A stretch of DNA of 60,000 nucleotides from Hydractinia symbiolongicarpus (taxonomy: Eukaryota; Cnidaria; Hydrozoa; Anthoathecata; Hydractiniidae). Made by a program: the position numbers and the translations under genes. Shown piece by piece: positions 28,703 to 41,390 of this stretch. The notes under the pieces were generated by a model, which was given only the letters and a program-made list of their open reading frames with translations, searched no databases and was not told the DNA's origin. The stretch's first letter is position 1. Each line of letters opens with the position of its first letter. The stretch covers positions 17,238,001 through 17,298,000 of the forward strand of contig NC_079879.1 of the NCBI RefSeq assembly GCF_029227915.1, read 5' to 3'.

Positions 28703-31003
28703 TAAAATATCACATTTCACAAAGAAAATTAAAGTTTAGATAGCGCTAACAAAAATTTCTGCAAACATTTTAAATTTACAAGATAATAAAAAATAATAAA
28801 TATTGACACTATAATCACCATGATGGCAAATTAACACTTTGAACTAGGTATTTTACACTTAAAAAATTGTAATGTAAATTTTAATAAAGTATCTCTACAT
28901 TATACTACTGGCAAAATATTTGCTCATTTGTTTACATGAAGTCTTTGCTGTTTAATACATTTTTGTCCCATAAGTATAGTTGCAAAGTATAATTAAAGAT
29001 TTACATTGACCACCAGGGATAAAATGTTTATTTTAGGTGCTGATTTATGAAGTTTATACAACGCCATATTTTTTCTAAAAGCATGGAAACGCGATTATTT
29101 AACTTTTAAACAAAGCATTTTGCTTAACAAGCATCAAAACATGATTGTATAAAGTTGAAACAATGCTGAATTTTGTTCTAAAACCATCAAAACGTGATCG
29201 TATAAATTTTAAACTCGGCTGTATTTTCTTTTACAAGCATCAAATCTTTATAATATGAAGCATAAACAGTGCTGTATTTTCACACATTCATAGAAATGTG
29301 TGATTTGGTATGGGCTGCGAATAGTATCAAAATTAAAGCCACCACAAATAGCGCGTTATATTGACCAAAAGTTTTTGTTTATGTATTTTTTTTGCATATA
29401 GCAGCGTTTTTTTGTTGTTTTCTTATAATCGCGTAGCTTTATATAATATACCTGAAATAATGAAACCAGTAGATATATAATATATCCGAATTTTGAGAAA
29501 TTTCGCATCAAATGAGGGTGTTCATTGTCTTAAAATGATTGTTTTGATTTACTGTATGTTGACAATGCTATAATGTTCGAAATTGACTCGAGTTGTGTGC
29601 TCCCCAGCCTTATCTCGGTTATCCGAAAATAGTCACAACTTTTAATATGATTCAATTTATCATCATCTCTTTCTTTAAGTTTGTGCCTTGATATTATGCC
29701 AAATTTTATCTTTGTATATTTTATATTTTAATGAATACATTTTATTTATTTACCATCATAGTGCTGTGTAAGTGTTCAAATCGCTTCAGTTCTTGTTGTT
29801 TTTACACGAGACATTAGAAATTCGATTGACAATATTTTATGTTAAAACTTGGACATCCATGTGTATGTGCACAAATTAAAACAACATTTTACGACGTTTC
29901 GGGTGTCATACACCCATTTTTAAGTAAAATAAAAATTATAGAACAGGTCTATATAAACAAGAACGTTGCCATAGACACAAGATATATAAACATAATCAAT
30001 ACAAAATTTAAGTATAAAGTATGTGTACAATACGAATGTGTGATTAAACTGGACGGTTTTCTTGTTTGATTTCAAAAACTATCAATACAAATTCGTTAAA
30101 AAAATCCTATATACTATACATTTAAATCTTTTGTTTTGTATAATAAAACTGGTACTTTTGGAGTTCATTTTATCTTTAGAAACATTGTATAGTAAGGTAT
30201 ACTTTGTTTATTTTTCATATCAATGATTTTCTTCTATTATAGAAAACTTCTCTTTTTTTTTTCTTTTGAAACTAAGCATTTGGTATGGCTTTGTTTAACG
30301 AAATGAAGTACTTCGTAGTAAACATTTGACTTGCTCATGAGGAGCAAGTAAAATGTTTACTACTTTAATATGTGAGAAGAAAAGATTAAAAATATAATAA
30401 AGGCTGCTTTTCACTTCAAGAAAATTATCTGAAGAATGGAATTTGTACTAAAATGTTTCCTTTCCGTTCTGTTTTGGGAAAAGTAGAATGAAGTTCAACT
30501 TTTTCTTTGCATTCTCTGTGGAAATGGTTAATCTTACTAATTATTCACTGATAGCTATTTTTTAACAATTTATGTACAATTTTTCTTTTTTTATAACGAA
30601 GTTCAAGGGTCGTATCATGATTTTAATGCTGATGTAAGAAATTCATTACTTTTTCCTCTAGAATTCAGATAAGCCCCTTAAAAATAATGCTTAGGAATAT
30701 TTTTGTTTACACAAGCAAAATAATATTTTCTCAATTATTTATCATGTTGCCCACATCCAATCTTTACTGATACTTATGGCAATGGTAAAACTAGCCCCTA
30801 CAATGATTTGATGCTATATTTGCATAAGGCATGGTTCAGTTGAAAAATCTGATTCATTTTTTTTAGATAAAAGTTCATCATTTGGGATGGGTTACAAAGA
30901 TTTTGGATATATGCATGCTTTATACGGAGATCTATTTTTGTTTGATGATGGTATTGTTTCATTGTTTATGACTTTATTTTTTTTGTGTCTGTATCCAAGT
31001 CAG
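28703..31003. other. P450 intron 1, 3' part: no gene seen
   Basis: AT-rich intron. Diverged repeats of about 70 bp containing CATCAAAACRTGAT and CTGTATTTT occur around 29050-29290. No reading frame of interest, RNA gene or inverted repeat was recognised. Confidence 0.5.
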
Positions 31004-31130
31004 CCTATGGCAAATGCTATGCGATTAAAATGTCTGTGCATATAGATGAAGAAGCCTACAGAGTTCGCGACTTAGTAAGAGGTTTATTCCACAAAGACAA
31101 TTGTGATCACTACATGAAAACTGTCACAAG
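31004..31130 (+). CDS. P450 exon 2 (helix C region)
   Basis: The acceptor is CCAAGTCAG. The exon completes the split codon from exon 1 and encodes YGKCYAIKMSVHIDEEAYRV and RDLVRGLFHKDNCDHYMKTV, matching the stretch before and in helix C of P450s. The donor is ACAAG|GTATAA. About ten residues usual between exons 1 and 2 appear to be missing; a tiny exon or a real deletion could explain that. Confidence 0.85.
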
Positions 31131-31300
31131 GTATAAAGTCTGTGCATTGCCTTTCATTTATTTTACCCTATGTGTTGAATATAACTTTAAGCTATTGGTA
31201 TCCAGTCACTTTGTTTATCTAAATAACCAATCTCTTGCTCTTTTTTATTGTAAATTATGTTCATATGGAATTTTTCTAGCCTCTAAAATTCATATTATAG

Positions 31301-31336
31301 AATAACGCATGAAAAGCTGGAAAGTATTGATGTCAA
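31301..31336 (+). CDS. P450 exon 3 (36 bp microexon)
   Basis: Between TATTATAG and GTAAGTG lie 36 bases encoding ITHEKLESIDV. Phases match both neighbours exactly (1 base + 11 codons + 2 bases). Supported by splice signals and continuity of the P450 fold. Confidence 0.8.
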
Positions 31337-31554
31337 GTAAGTGAAAAGTGTGTAATCTTTTTTTGTGGAAACATATGATGATTGAAATTATTTTGTTTTG
31401 AGAGACTGCTCAAAAATTTGTGGGCATTAGCTGTTTTGAATTAATTCATACAAAACTAAATTCAGAAATTTTGTTTCAAAATTTGCTATTTTACTAGATG
31501 GCATATTAAATATCTACATCTTTGTCACTGCGTTTCTGTTTATCAAGATACTAG

Positions 31555-31690
31555 TTGATAAGGCCTGTGGAAAAATCCACTTAGGCAAAAGGCAATAAAA
31601 ATATAGGTTGCTTTAGATGTTTTGCTGACGTCAGCAGTGCATATACAAAAAAAAAGTTCTTAAAATCTTACACAAAATGTGTAATGTCAA
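31555..31690. repeat. Solo copy of a fold-back repeat end
   Basis: GATAAGGCCTGTGGAAAAAT, CCACTTAGGCAAAAGGCAAT and GCTGACGTCAGCAGTGC closely match 43878-43975, an arm of the fold-back element. A single diverged copy. Confidence 0.55.
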
Positions 31691-33419
31691 ATCACATTAA
31701 ATCCTCCGCACAAATTTTACACAAAATAAAAAAGAACAGCTTGCAAGGTGCAAAATCTAGTTGATAAAAAGTTACAACAACGACACTCACAACACCAATA
31801 CTCACAACACCAATACTCACAAAACCGACAGTAAGAACACCGAGAGGTACAACATCGACAGTCACAACACGGATAATAACAATGTCAGAAATGACGCATC
31901 TCAAATATATGTACATCTTATAAGTGATTATGTTGAAAACCCTCAGTATTTTATTCTGAAATGTCAAAAGGGAGGCCTGCAAGAGTTAGCACAAATCAAC
32001 AAAAATATGTTCTTTACACATTTTAAATATTGTCTTTCCCTTAAAAGCTTATACAAAAATATGAAAAAGCCATAGTTTGGAAAACATCAAATTTAAATCT
32101 AGAAAAATCAGTCATTTCGGTTGCATACCATCCTCTCCCACAAAAATTTACACAAATGTAAAAATCAACCAGTTAAGAACATAAAAATTTTCTTTTTTAG
32201 TATGATGATCCGTACTGCCCTTTATCAACAATTTTAAACCTAAATGTCAAAAAATCAATAAGCAAAGAATAAACTTGAATCAGCAAAGATCATTATTTTG
32301 GAAACATTATATACGGTTCATAAACAAAAATTAACACAAAATGTAAAACAGATCGGTTTTTGAGAAACACATCTAAATCAACAAAAATAAGTTCATTCAG
32401 CATGTTGTATATTGCCATTTCCCAATAATCTTGCACAAAAAGGTTATGAAACACATCAAAATTGAGAGAAAACAATCATTTCAGTGCATATAGTCCTCGC
32501 CCATTAGATTACAAAATATAAAAAACAAAAACACTTTCAGTGAGAACATTAAGTAATTTTTGTTATCGTCAGCAAACATTTATCCCTTCAAAATTTTGTA
32601 AAATTCTCAAGAAAAGCAAAACGTAAAACCATGGAATTTTCTTCCAGCAAAAATTACATCACATTCAGTTAGTTCTCCCAAACAATAGTTCATAATACGA
32701 AATATAAAAACAAAGTTGTTTAAATAGTCTGAGGATGTATACTTAGTGTACGAAAAGCTTAACAAATAAATACTTTTTAACTTTCAAACTCGTTTTATTT
32801 TTTTCTTAATTAATAAACTATAGCTGTTTACCAATAAAGACATAAGCTTATACGACAGCTTACAGTGAAGTTTGATTCTACAAAAATTTGTTCTTTCAGT
32901 ATATATATTGCATGTGGTCTATTTTCACAAAAGTTTACACAAAATTTCAAAAAACAGCATTTTGCAACACGAACAATATAAGCTGACAACCATAACATCC
33001 TCTCATAAATGTTTTTAACCCAAAGTCATAAACCCACGTATATAAATTTCCAATCAAATGTCAAAAAACCCTGTAAAAAAATGGCATTTTACATGTAGGC
33101 GGACAAAAGTTTAACAGGTTTTAAAAAGTAATTTTAACACACACACTTTAAATTCTATAAAATTCGTTCCACTTGTCATATTGTGGTCCCCTTGTAAAGT
33201 TTACAGGAAATGTGAAAAAAATATTCTCTATGGGCATAAAAATGTGTCACATTATCCTAAAAGTTCAAGAAGTTTTTGAAAAATTTTGTAGCTAACTTGT
33301 TCCATCATAATTCGTGCTCAAAAAGAAAGAGAAATTTGACTATTAAGGTGGGTATAGATACCTAAAAAAGAGGAATAACAACATAACTCATAGGTTAGAG
33401 TTGCCTTAGCTATGGGGTG
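31691..33419. other. Intron sequence with weak repeats
   Basis: CTCACAACACCAATA is tandemly repeated near 31787-31820. The rest is AT-rich with recurrent ACAAAATGTAAA and ACACAAAATT motifs spaced irregularly, suggesting a very old tandem repeat. No gene seen. Confidence 0.4.
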
Positions 33420-34150
33420 AAGCCTTAAAGCTAACAGCAGCTAAGACACCCAGTTAAATGTACTTAAACCGGGGAGACTTAGCTGGGTCTATAGCTAGCT
33501 ATTCCTGCTTAGTAAAACACATTGTAAAGAGAAACATTTGTAATGTAAAAATGATAACAGTGAGTTCAACAAACCAAAGTTTTCCGTTTGTCCAGCAAAT
33601 TAGTTTGTTAGCCGGCTAACAGCTTTATGTAGCATTTTGAATTTTTGGACAGTTACGCACCAGGGGTCATTAATTATGCAAAAAAAAATGTAAACATTAT
33701 GGCTAGCTTTATTATTTTTTAAAAAATGCGGTAAAATATAAATTAGAATTTGGAGCTTTAAGGGATATTTTTTGAGAATGCGATTCTCCTTGACAATTTT
33801 AAGTGTACTACATAAAAAAGTAACACGTAGCTTCAGCTTAACTTCCGAAGTAACGTCTTGTGGCTTTCAACTTTATTTTTCTACATCTACTTCTTTACTT
33901 TGACATTCCTTTCTCTGAATCACTTTTTGCACTTTTTTCAAGACGAAGGGACCGTGCTTTTGTTGTTGTTTTTTTCGGGAGTTAGCCGTTAAAATTATTT
34001 CAGCAAATCAAGTTGCTTCATTTTGATCAGGTGATGTAAACAAAGTAAACCCGCTGGCAAAATTACTTTTTTTGGCGACTTCAAAGAAAACTTCGGCTAC
34101 ATCAAAGGAAAATGAACCCATCCATTTTGCTTGTTACAGACAGACAGACA
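33420..34150 (-). repeat. Interspersed repeat, inverted relative to the copy at 41.9-42.85 kb
   Basis: Segments such as AGTTCAACAAACCAAAGTTT and TTTATGTAGCATTTTGAATT match, in reverse complement, 42.6-42.75 kb, and the end with CAGACAGACAGACTTC matches GTCCGTCTGTCTGTGACAGG at about 41.92 kb. The two copies lie 7.8 kb apart on opposite strands within the same pre-mRNA. Non-coding. Confidence 0.75.
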
Positions 34151-34270
34151 GACTTCTTTTAGGAAATCCCTAAACAGAAAAAAAATCCACAATTTTCTAC
34201 TGTGGAATTGCCAAAAAAATGGACTGTGAAAGTTTGTTTTACAAAAAAGTATACTTCATATTTTTTTTAG

Positions 34271-34398
34271 AACGTCAGTAGATGCTTACACAGTTTTCAA
34301 AGACTTAGCTACGGAGATATGTTTAGCATTGTTTCTTGATGTTGATGAAAGCACCGAATTCCACACGGTAAAAGCTGCAGCAACTTTGCATTGGCATG
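34271..34398 (+). CDS. P450 exon 4 (helices D-E)
   Basis: Between TTTTTTTTAG and GTATGTAT. Encodes SVDAYTVFKDLATEICLALF, LDVDESTEFHTVKAAATLHW. The KDLATEICLALFL block is characteristic of P450 helix E. Phase 2 in, phase 1 out, matching its neighbours. Confidence 0.9.
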
Positions 34399-34918
34399 GT
34401 ATGTATATTTTGCAGTGCTTCTGTCCTTCTTTCAGTGAGCCAAAGATGTTATTTAACAATTATTTAACATATATGTTATGTTGTTCATACTGTTTACCCA
34501 GAAGCCAAAAGAATGTGCAGTTTTTTTCTGTTGGAATATATAGAGTGTACCACAACTTTTTTTGCCTCCCTAGTGAAGTGGATTTTCCTTGAACTAGTGG
34601 TGCAATTTTACACATCACAATGCTAAATCAACTGGACATTTTCGTGGCCTCTGGTTGTGAAGAATACTGGACAAAAGGTCTGGTATCCGGTCTTGCTAGT
34701 GGTATAAACTAAATGATGAAACCTTTGTTCTATTGTCTCTATATTATGACCCATGCATTGCGCATTAACTTGCAAATCTATGACAGGTCATTTTGAAGCG
34801 GTAATCGAGGATTTAACATTCGTTTTCTTTTTTTTATAGATATTATTACATTTGAGTACTTTGTATTGGTTTATTTTAAACTTTTTTGTTAAGTATGTTT
34901 ATTTTCATCTACGCACAG

Positions 34919-34992
34919 GACTGATATCTGTTCCTTTAAATTTGAAAGTGAAAGGTTGGTCAAGTTCCTATGGTAAAGCTTCTGAAGCAAAA
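34919..34992 (+). CDS. P450 exon 5 (helices F-G)
   Basis: Between CTACGCACAG and GTAAGATT. Encodes LISVPLNLKVKGWSSSYGKA and SEAK. Completes the split Gly codon from exon 4 and ends in phase 0. Confidence 0.88.
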
Positions 34993-35568
34993 GTAAGATT
35001 ATTAATAGTTATTCAAAATTACTTCCAATACTACTTTTGTTTCTATGTTTAAGTGTTCACAGGATTGCATAGTTATGTGTTTTCTTAAATAATTCTGTAC
35101 AGACAAAATTTTAGATTTTGTTGGATAATCAGACAATTCGCACATGCTTGCGCCCAAACTCGCGCTGTCCAGGGGTGCAAACTATCGCACGCGCAAAAAG
35201 TACACATCGCTCCGATTTAAACATTGTGCATTTTTCATTAAATTTTAGTTAGTGTCTTCTTGTAGTTTTACAACTTTCAATATTATTCTCGACTATAATT
35301 TTAATATTATTTTTGTTTACATGTATTCATAGAAAGTAGAAAGTATAATTATTTTTAAATTCTTAGCTGTATAAAAATGTTACGCAATAATCGCATGCAA
35401 AGAATGTTTGGGTATTTCTCATTTGCAGTTTGGTTTTTGCTACAGGCTTTTGAGGGACCTGTTTTATTTTAATATAATGTAAATATATGGTACTATAAAT
35501 CTTCTGCACATTCTCATTTGTTATGTTTTTGAAAAAGAATAGTTACGAAGTCTTTTAGTTACTTTCAG

Positions 35569-35662
35569 TTACTTCCGGTTACTAAATTTCAAGTAGATCG
35601 TCATATGAGAATCGAGGCACACAAAGGAGGACTTGAATTAGAAAGCGCCCTTTTGAGTAACT
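35569..35662 (+). CDS. P450 exon 6 (helix G-H region)
   Basis: After TTACTTTCAG the frame reads LLPVTKFQVDRHMRIEAHKG and GLELESALLSN, then GTAAGTTG. The hydrophobic pattern fits the P450 stretch before the I-helix. It ends with one base of a split codon, which does not fit either acceptor of the next recognised exon 12 kb away. Confidence 0.7.
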
Positions 35663-35948
35663 GTAAGTTGGTTCCTTATATATTTAAAAATATATAAACA
35701 TATAAACCTTGTTCTTTCGACTTTTGATATAATCAAAGTAACGGAAAACACTGTTTTTACATTTCACTTCAGGAACAATTGCCTGTCATTTGAATGAAAC
35801 AGCCAAAGATATCAGTACATATATATATATAAACGAGGTTCCGTTTTATAAGATTTATATTTTTTATAACAAACATAATTAAAAAAATGTTACTTAAATT
35901 AGTGTTTTTTTAAAAATAATTTTTATACATAAAAAACCTTTGAATATA

Positions 35949-36297
35949 CAGTCGGCGCTCGTTATCTCGACTACCCGTTATCTCGAACTTTCCTTATCTC
36001 GACCTATTTTTACGGTCCCTTGAGTACAATTTATCACGTTGTCTTGACCTTTTCTGTAACTTTTTAAATTTCACCACACAAAAAAATTCGATCAGGAAAA
36101 AAAATCAGGAAAAAGTTCAAACGAACTTTTCAAACTTTCTGAAAATCAAGACTTGTCTGGGATAAAGCGTAAGCATTGTATTGACAAACTTTCCTTATCT
36201 CGACCTTTTTTACGATCGACGCTCCTTATCTCGACTATCCACTATCTCGACCTTTCTCACCAGTCCCGTTGAAGGTCGAGATAACGAGCGTCGACTG
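35949..36297. mobile_element. pogo/Tigger-type MITE, 349 bp
   Basis: The left end is CAGTCGGCGCTCGTTATCTC and the right end, reverse-complemented, CAGTCGACGCTCGTTATCTC, each flanked by TA. The motif TTATCTCGAC is repeated in both subterminal zones. This is a standard pogo-family terminus; no transposase is inside. It lies in the intron after P450 exon 6. Confidence 0.9.
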
Positions 36298-36299
36298 TA

Positions 36300-37200
36300 A
36301 TAGTTTTATTTATCCGACGAGATGACAGTGGAGCAAGGAATTTATTAAAAGTATATCAAAAGCTGTCATCGAGAAACGCCATGGATTGATCGCAAGCAAC
36401 CCATTCTTTTTAATTGTCAGTGATGGCTCTCAAGTTAAGAAAAAAAAAGGGTGGACCAATTTATGTGTAGCTTGATCTTTTGAACATGTCGGAGTATAGT
36501 TGGTACGGATGCTGACTTTATTAAAACATGCAATAGATGGAGTTTTCGATAAGGAACATGATGAAATTCCAATAACAAAAAATTGATAAGTTCAACGACG
36601 GATGGTGCAAGGGTCAACACAAGGGCACATAAAGCTGTTTTGACGCGGATGGCTGAAGCTTGTGGCTGTTAAAGATACATGTTGTAAATCACGCATTGAG
36701 TGAGCAGCTGAAAGCGTAGTCACAGACACGGTTTTGCAGAAGTAGAAAAGTTTTACTTGGTTTTACTTGTTTATCTATTTCTTTTTACGCAACTCGGGGC
36801 GCTTGAAAACTAAATGTAGGTATACAGAGATACAGCCGAGACTGCAGGTATTGATCGAAATTATCAATTCATATGGCCACCTACAAAGTTATTGCAGACA
36901 ACGACATGGGAGGAAAGTTTGTTACTGTTAAAAGAATTGTTAAATACGATATGAGTAAAAAACCAGTCATGCGCCAAACAATACATAAAAAAAACAGGTC
37001 TCAAAAATGCGAACGCAGCCACCAGAGAAACTTCAAAATGACAAAAAGCTTGTAGCACTTGAATTAATCGAAATTCTTGATAGACGATTTGCTGATTTCG
37101 ATGCCTTGATTTTTGAAGGCATGGAGTGGATGGATATTCTATCTTCGTCTGACGAAATCAGTTACAGTGATGCTGGTCATCACTGTAACTGATTTATTGC
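36300..37200 (+). pseudogene. hAT-type transposase remnant
   Basis: Scattered frames read SKAVIEKRHGLIASNPFFLI and VSDGSQVKK, then MSEYS, then SSTTDGARVNTRAHKAVLTR and MAEACG, then NHAL, and finally ALELIEILDRRFADFDALIF. These follow the order of cnidarian hAT-like transposases (S.DGS, TDGA...N, C.NH.L). Many stops and shifts; long dead. Confidence 0.55.
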
Positions 37201-37854
37201 CCTGTCTAGACATTTTGACACACTGTTAAATCTGGCAGGCTTTGACATTGGTTGCCTAATAAAGAAGCGTAAATCATGCAAGCGCTACATAAAGGCATAA
37301 AGTTTGTGATCTCCAAACGAAAAATACAATCGTTTGACATCATGATTCATTGTAAAAAGCATTAGTGTTTTATTACTAAGAAATGGAGGATGAATTGATT
37401 AAATAAAAGAATGGTCGAAATATCTACTATAAAAAAAAGAATAAATTATTTAAAATGATCATACAATTTTGATTTGAACCTGTTAAAATTAACATCATTT
37501 AATATTTCTCTATTTTACTCACCATAAACTTGAATGAACGACGACCATATTATGTGCGAATTTTTGGAAGCCGTGATAACGATTTTTTATTACTGCTGCT
37601 GTAATGGTTGTTTATTAACAGAAAATACCTATAACAGTTGACACATAATTCACAGTCAATACACTTTCACACCAGTAATCATTAGTTCTTTTTTATTGTA
37701 AGTTTATCCCACGCGAAATGTCCTAGGAAGCCGATTCGCAAAAGTTAAACTGAAGAAAAAACCCTCAAATTTCATGTTTCTTCAGGCTTTGTCTTTCGAC
37801 AAGATAAGTGTAATAAATCAATAACATCGGTGGGTTTAGATTTTTCTGTCGAAT
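37201..37854. other. Intron sequence, no gene seen
   Basis: AT-rich. A short inverted repeat, CAGTTACAGTGATG and CATCACTGTAACTG, occurs at about 37159-37192, overlapping the end of the hAT remnant. Confidence 0.4.
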
Positions 37855-38091
37855 TATACAACTTTGACATCGGATGAAGGAAAGAAATACACCGAGGGAG
37901 GATGGAGAGCGTCAGGTATCGCAGATGCCATCAGGATGGGTAAAGCAAATCTTCCATCTATAGATCCATTTGATGATCTTGACCCTTTGCTGGCTTCGAC
38001 CGAAGTATCGGGAGAAAATTTTACATTGATCGCTATATCAGCCGATCAAAATGGAGAAAGCAAAAGTACTTTTGATGTATTTTCTGATTAA
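37855..38091 (+). pseudogene. C-terminal fragment of an unidentified transposon protein
   Basis: One frame reads DEGKKYTEGGWRASGIADAI, then GKANLPSIDPFDDLDPLLAS, and ends in a stop at 38089. The GWR.SGI..A...G...LPS.DPF pattern is one I associate with C-termini of cnidarian repeat proteins, but I cannot name the family. No upstream part was found. Confidence 0.4.
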
Positions 38092-38399
38092 ATTATTTTC
38101 TGATTAGAAAGACAAACTTATGTATGATGTGAACAATTCTCTTTTTTATTTGTCAAAATTCCAATATTTAGAGAGAGAAAACTGCACAAAAACCAAAAAT
38201 CGCGAAAGTTATCTCACGCGAAATCCACTTTTCCAGTTGAACGCGAAAGTTTATTTTTCGCGAAGTAGATTTAATTACTCATTCGCAAAAGTAAATTCCA
38301 AAATTTCGCGTTTTTTTTCTCGCGAAACTTTTTCCCCGTTGTCATAGCACCATTTCTATATTTCATCCATGTCGTGATTGAGTTTAGTTTCAAAAACCT

Positions 38400-38625
38400 T
38401 AGTGACTTTCCTCCACATCAGCATATTTGACAATCTGGGTGTATTTCAAATCAAGATCATTAAAATACAGCAGGAATAACAGTGGTCCCAGAATAGTACA
38501 TTGGGGTACACCCATAGTTAATAATTCCTTTTTTAATAGTACTCACAACGTATTGCTCTCGGTTAAATAAATAGTCAGTAAATCATTTTAAATTATTTTC
38601 CCATATTCCATAAGCAGTAAATTTT
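38400..38625 (-). pseudogene. LINE reverse-transcriptase fragment
   Basis: In reverse complement the sequence reads MGVPQCTILGPLLFLLYFND, the conserved motif before the YADD box (usually GVPQGSILGPLLF). Upstream the frame is broken. A short, old non-LTR retrotransposon piece. Confidence 0.75.
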
Positions 38626-38689
38626 GAAAGCAGTTTGCCGTGACTTAACATGTTAAAAGTTTCTCTGATGTAACAGTGTAACACTGACG

Positions 38690-39010
38690 GGTTAAAAGGA
38701 GTCATTTTGAGAAACTTACGGGAGTCATTTAAGACTGCTTGTGGCGACTCCCAGAAGGCGTCATTTTGACTCCCTTTCGCGTTCATTTTTTGACTCCCTT
38801 TTAGTTATCAATTTCAGAAATGACTCCTTTTTGGTTCTCACGGAAGCAACAAAAAAATGACTCCTTTAAGCGTTTTATTTATTGACCCTCTTAAGGGTGT
38901 CATATATTAGGTTGTCACTCTTAAACGATTTGACTCCCCTACACGTTTCATTTTTTACTCCCTTTAGGTTATCAATCTCCGAAATATCATTTGTTTCTTC
39001 GTATTCTCTC
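38690..39010. repeat. TGACTCC-rich repeat patch
   Basis: TGACTCC and its complement GGAGTCA recur at least eight times with spacings of 20-60 bp, in contexts like GAGTCATTTTGA and TTTTTGACTCCCTTT. Probably a MITE or simple satellite; ends not defined. Confidence 0.5.
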
Positions 39011-39561
39011 AAGGGTGATATATTGACATTTATTAGTTTTTTTCACATTCCCGTGTGATGGGGATATACATGAAAGATATCAATTTTTTAGTAAAAATGG
39101 TGATGGTTTTATTAATTTGAAAATAATGTATTAATTTAAATATACAATATTGATAAAAATTACTGAAAAGTATTAGTAAAAATATAATATATAATATATA
39201 ACAATGTTAACTTTGTGAAAAATAAATAACAAACAGATAAATATTAATGTTAATTTTATAAAAAGTAAATAACAATGAACAGATAAATATTAATGTTAAC
39301 TTATAAAAAAAATATACAACTAAGCGGATCAAAAACATACAGAAAATATAGCGTTTAAGAGATTTTGAGCAGTTTTGTCAGTCGCATCTAATCAACCAAC
39401 ACACACATTTCGAACCATCCGCCTAGTGAAAAACCGGTTTAAAAAGTACTCTAAGGGTAAAATATATACAAAAAACTAATAATTCTTTTTATAACTGCAT
39501 GAAACATTTCAATTTTTTTCAACTTTTTAGAGGTGTTCCTGGGTAAAATATATACAATAAT
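39011..39561. other. Very AT-rich intron, no gene seen
   Basis: It contains near-duplicate blocks with AACAGATAAATATTAATGTT around 39230 and 39278, consistent with a small tandem repeat. Nothing else stands out. Confidence 0.4.
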
Positions 39562-41390
39562 CTAATAGTTTTTTTTAGCTCTAACATCATGTACAAAACA
39601 TTTCACTCTCATTAAACTGTTTTTTATTATGTTTAGAACTTCAGAAATAGGTGCAACTGTATCGTGTATTCCCATAAACTCTTTCTGTAAAAACATCATT
39701 GTGCCATTATGTCCTTTCGGGTACATAAGGTCGAATATATAAAACGTACTAAAGTACATGAGTACAGCAATCATGAAGTCATTAGACTGACTGACTTTCA
39801 AACAAACCATCAACGAATATTTTGAAACTTGAAGCTTTTACAACATCAACTAATGCATTGACGGTCGCATTGCATTGAATTTGGGGATTGTTTCGCGAAT
39901 TTTCGAAAATGATTATAGTAACGATGGTATCAAGATCATGGCATAAGAGATGACAATACCTATAAGTATGTAACAATGATCATTAAAGCGAGATTACTGA
40001 AATTTCCAAATTCATGAATATTTCCAAATTATGTAATACCTGTAAAATGTAATATTTTTTGACCCACAAAAATAAGTAACATTAAGTTATAAAAACAACT
40101 TCAATTATTTGTGCCATCTGCTAGTTATTTTATATCAGTTTCTAAAACTTCAACTTGTAATGATTTTGGAGCATTCATTTTCAATAACGCAGGAGAATAT
40201 TTTCTAAAAAATTCGTTCCATTTTTCTTCGATCACTATTTCAGTCGTTCTTTCAAATTCAGAAACCATTAAATTAAGTACATCAGTATAAAAATAAAAAA
40301 TCTTTTTTGCTTTTAAACTTAAAAATATAACAACACTCTGTTTCCAAGGCTTAGCAAGGCTTTCGTTTTTAGGGATGAAGGATAAACTGTTCCTTCATTT
40401 TTTCAATATGTAAAAATATTGCCCTTTCATCTTCTCCTTCTTCAACAGCGGGTAAAAAATTCTGAACCCCCCAAATATTTGGTGCGATAACTAGTGCTTT
40501 TTTTGTTGCTATACTTTATCTTTGATTCTTCTATAGCTGCAATATTGACGCACTTTCTTTCTTTTCTTTCTTATTCTTTTCTTCAAGTCCCACTATAAGT
40601 GAAAATAAAAAAAGTAAATAATTTTCTCTGTAAAAACAATTGTCTCATGCAACATTCAAATTCTAACCTTTGCATCCCGTTCTGTCGGATAATAACGCAT
40701 TAGATATTTCCATCGTGATAACGTAAAGTGCACCATTTCATCATACTGCCGGTAAACTAAAGAAAACAATGAACAACTGAAAACTATGTAAGAAAAGTGA
40801 AAATTTTCATCAATGTAAATATATAAAATAATTGAATTAACATGAAACAGTGAAATGAGATAAGTACTTACTATGCTATTCTGAAACATTGATCAAAAAG
40901 GCATGAGAACAAAGTTGTGAAATCCCCAGTTGTCAAATCAACACTATTATTTAACTTCTAGAGTAAGGAAGGTGATACCAATTCATCTTTTAATATGAAT
41001 GGTTGTGGCCAAACATTTCTTGTTAAAGATTCAGAAGAATAGCCATTTTCAACAGACGAGTCCATAGCATTCTCTGAAGGTTGTTCTTCCCTACCATTTC
41101 TGTAGCTAAAGTTTACGTGATCATCACTATTATTATTCAAGGAATCATTTAAAGTGTTGATAACAGTAAATTTTGATGCTCTACAATATGCAACTTGTTC
41201 AAATTAACCAATCCAGCAGGGTTATCATCTAGGTTTATTAGTTCGTCAAATTCTTCTTCCAAATATTGAATTTGATAATTGGATGGTAAAGGAATTGGAC
41301 AACTTGCGAAAGCTATCTCAATAGAGTCTTCCAACTTTGTTGTTTCCACAATTCTAATGACATTGCTCACATTTCTATATTTCACTAAAG
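39562..41390 (-). CDS. SAMD3-like antisense gene, probable multi-exon remnant
   Basis: Minus-strand blocks in family order: PCIPLPSNYQIQ-like start (about 41385-41150); NVWPQPFILKDELVSPSLL (about 41010-40960); YDEMVHFTLSRWKYLMRYYP and TERDAKVRI (about 40745-40660); PNIWGVQNFLPAVEEGEDER (about 40490-40420); DVLNLMVSEFERTTEIVIEE (about 40290-40220); SNDFMIAVLMYFSTFYIFDL and YPKGHNGTMMFLQKEFMGIH (about 39790-39670). I recall this order from SAMD3-like proteins expanded in fishes and cnidarians (W..PF.L....L...L; YPT..D..R; WG..NFLP...EGED; YP...TL.FLQ..F.GIH). Exon borders are not certain and a stop follows QFILHP, so it may be a pseudogene. It lies antisense in a P450 intron. Confidence 0.5.

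Noticed and set aside
31761-32075. ORF rich in HNTN repeats
   Set aside because: It arises from short AACACC/ACTCAC tandem repeats in intron DNA.
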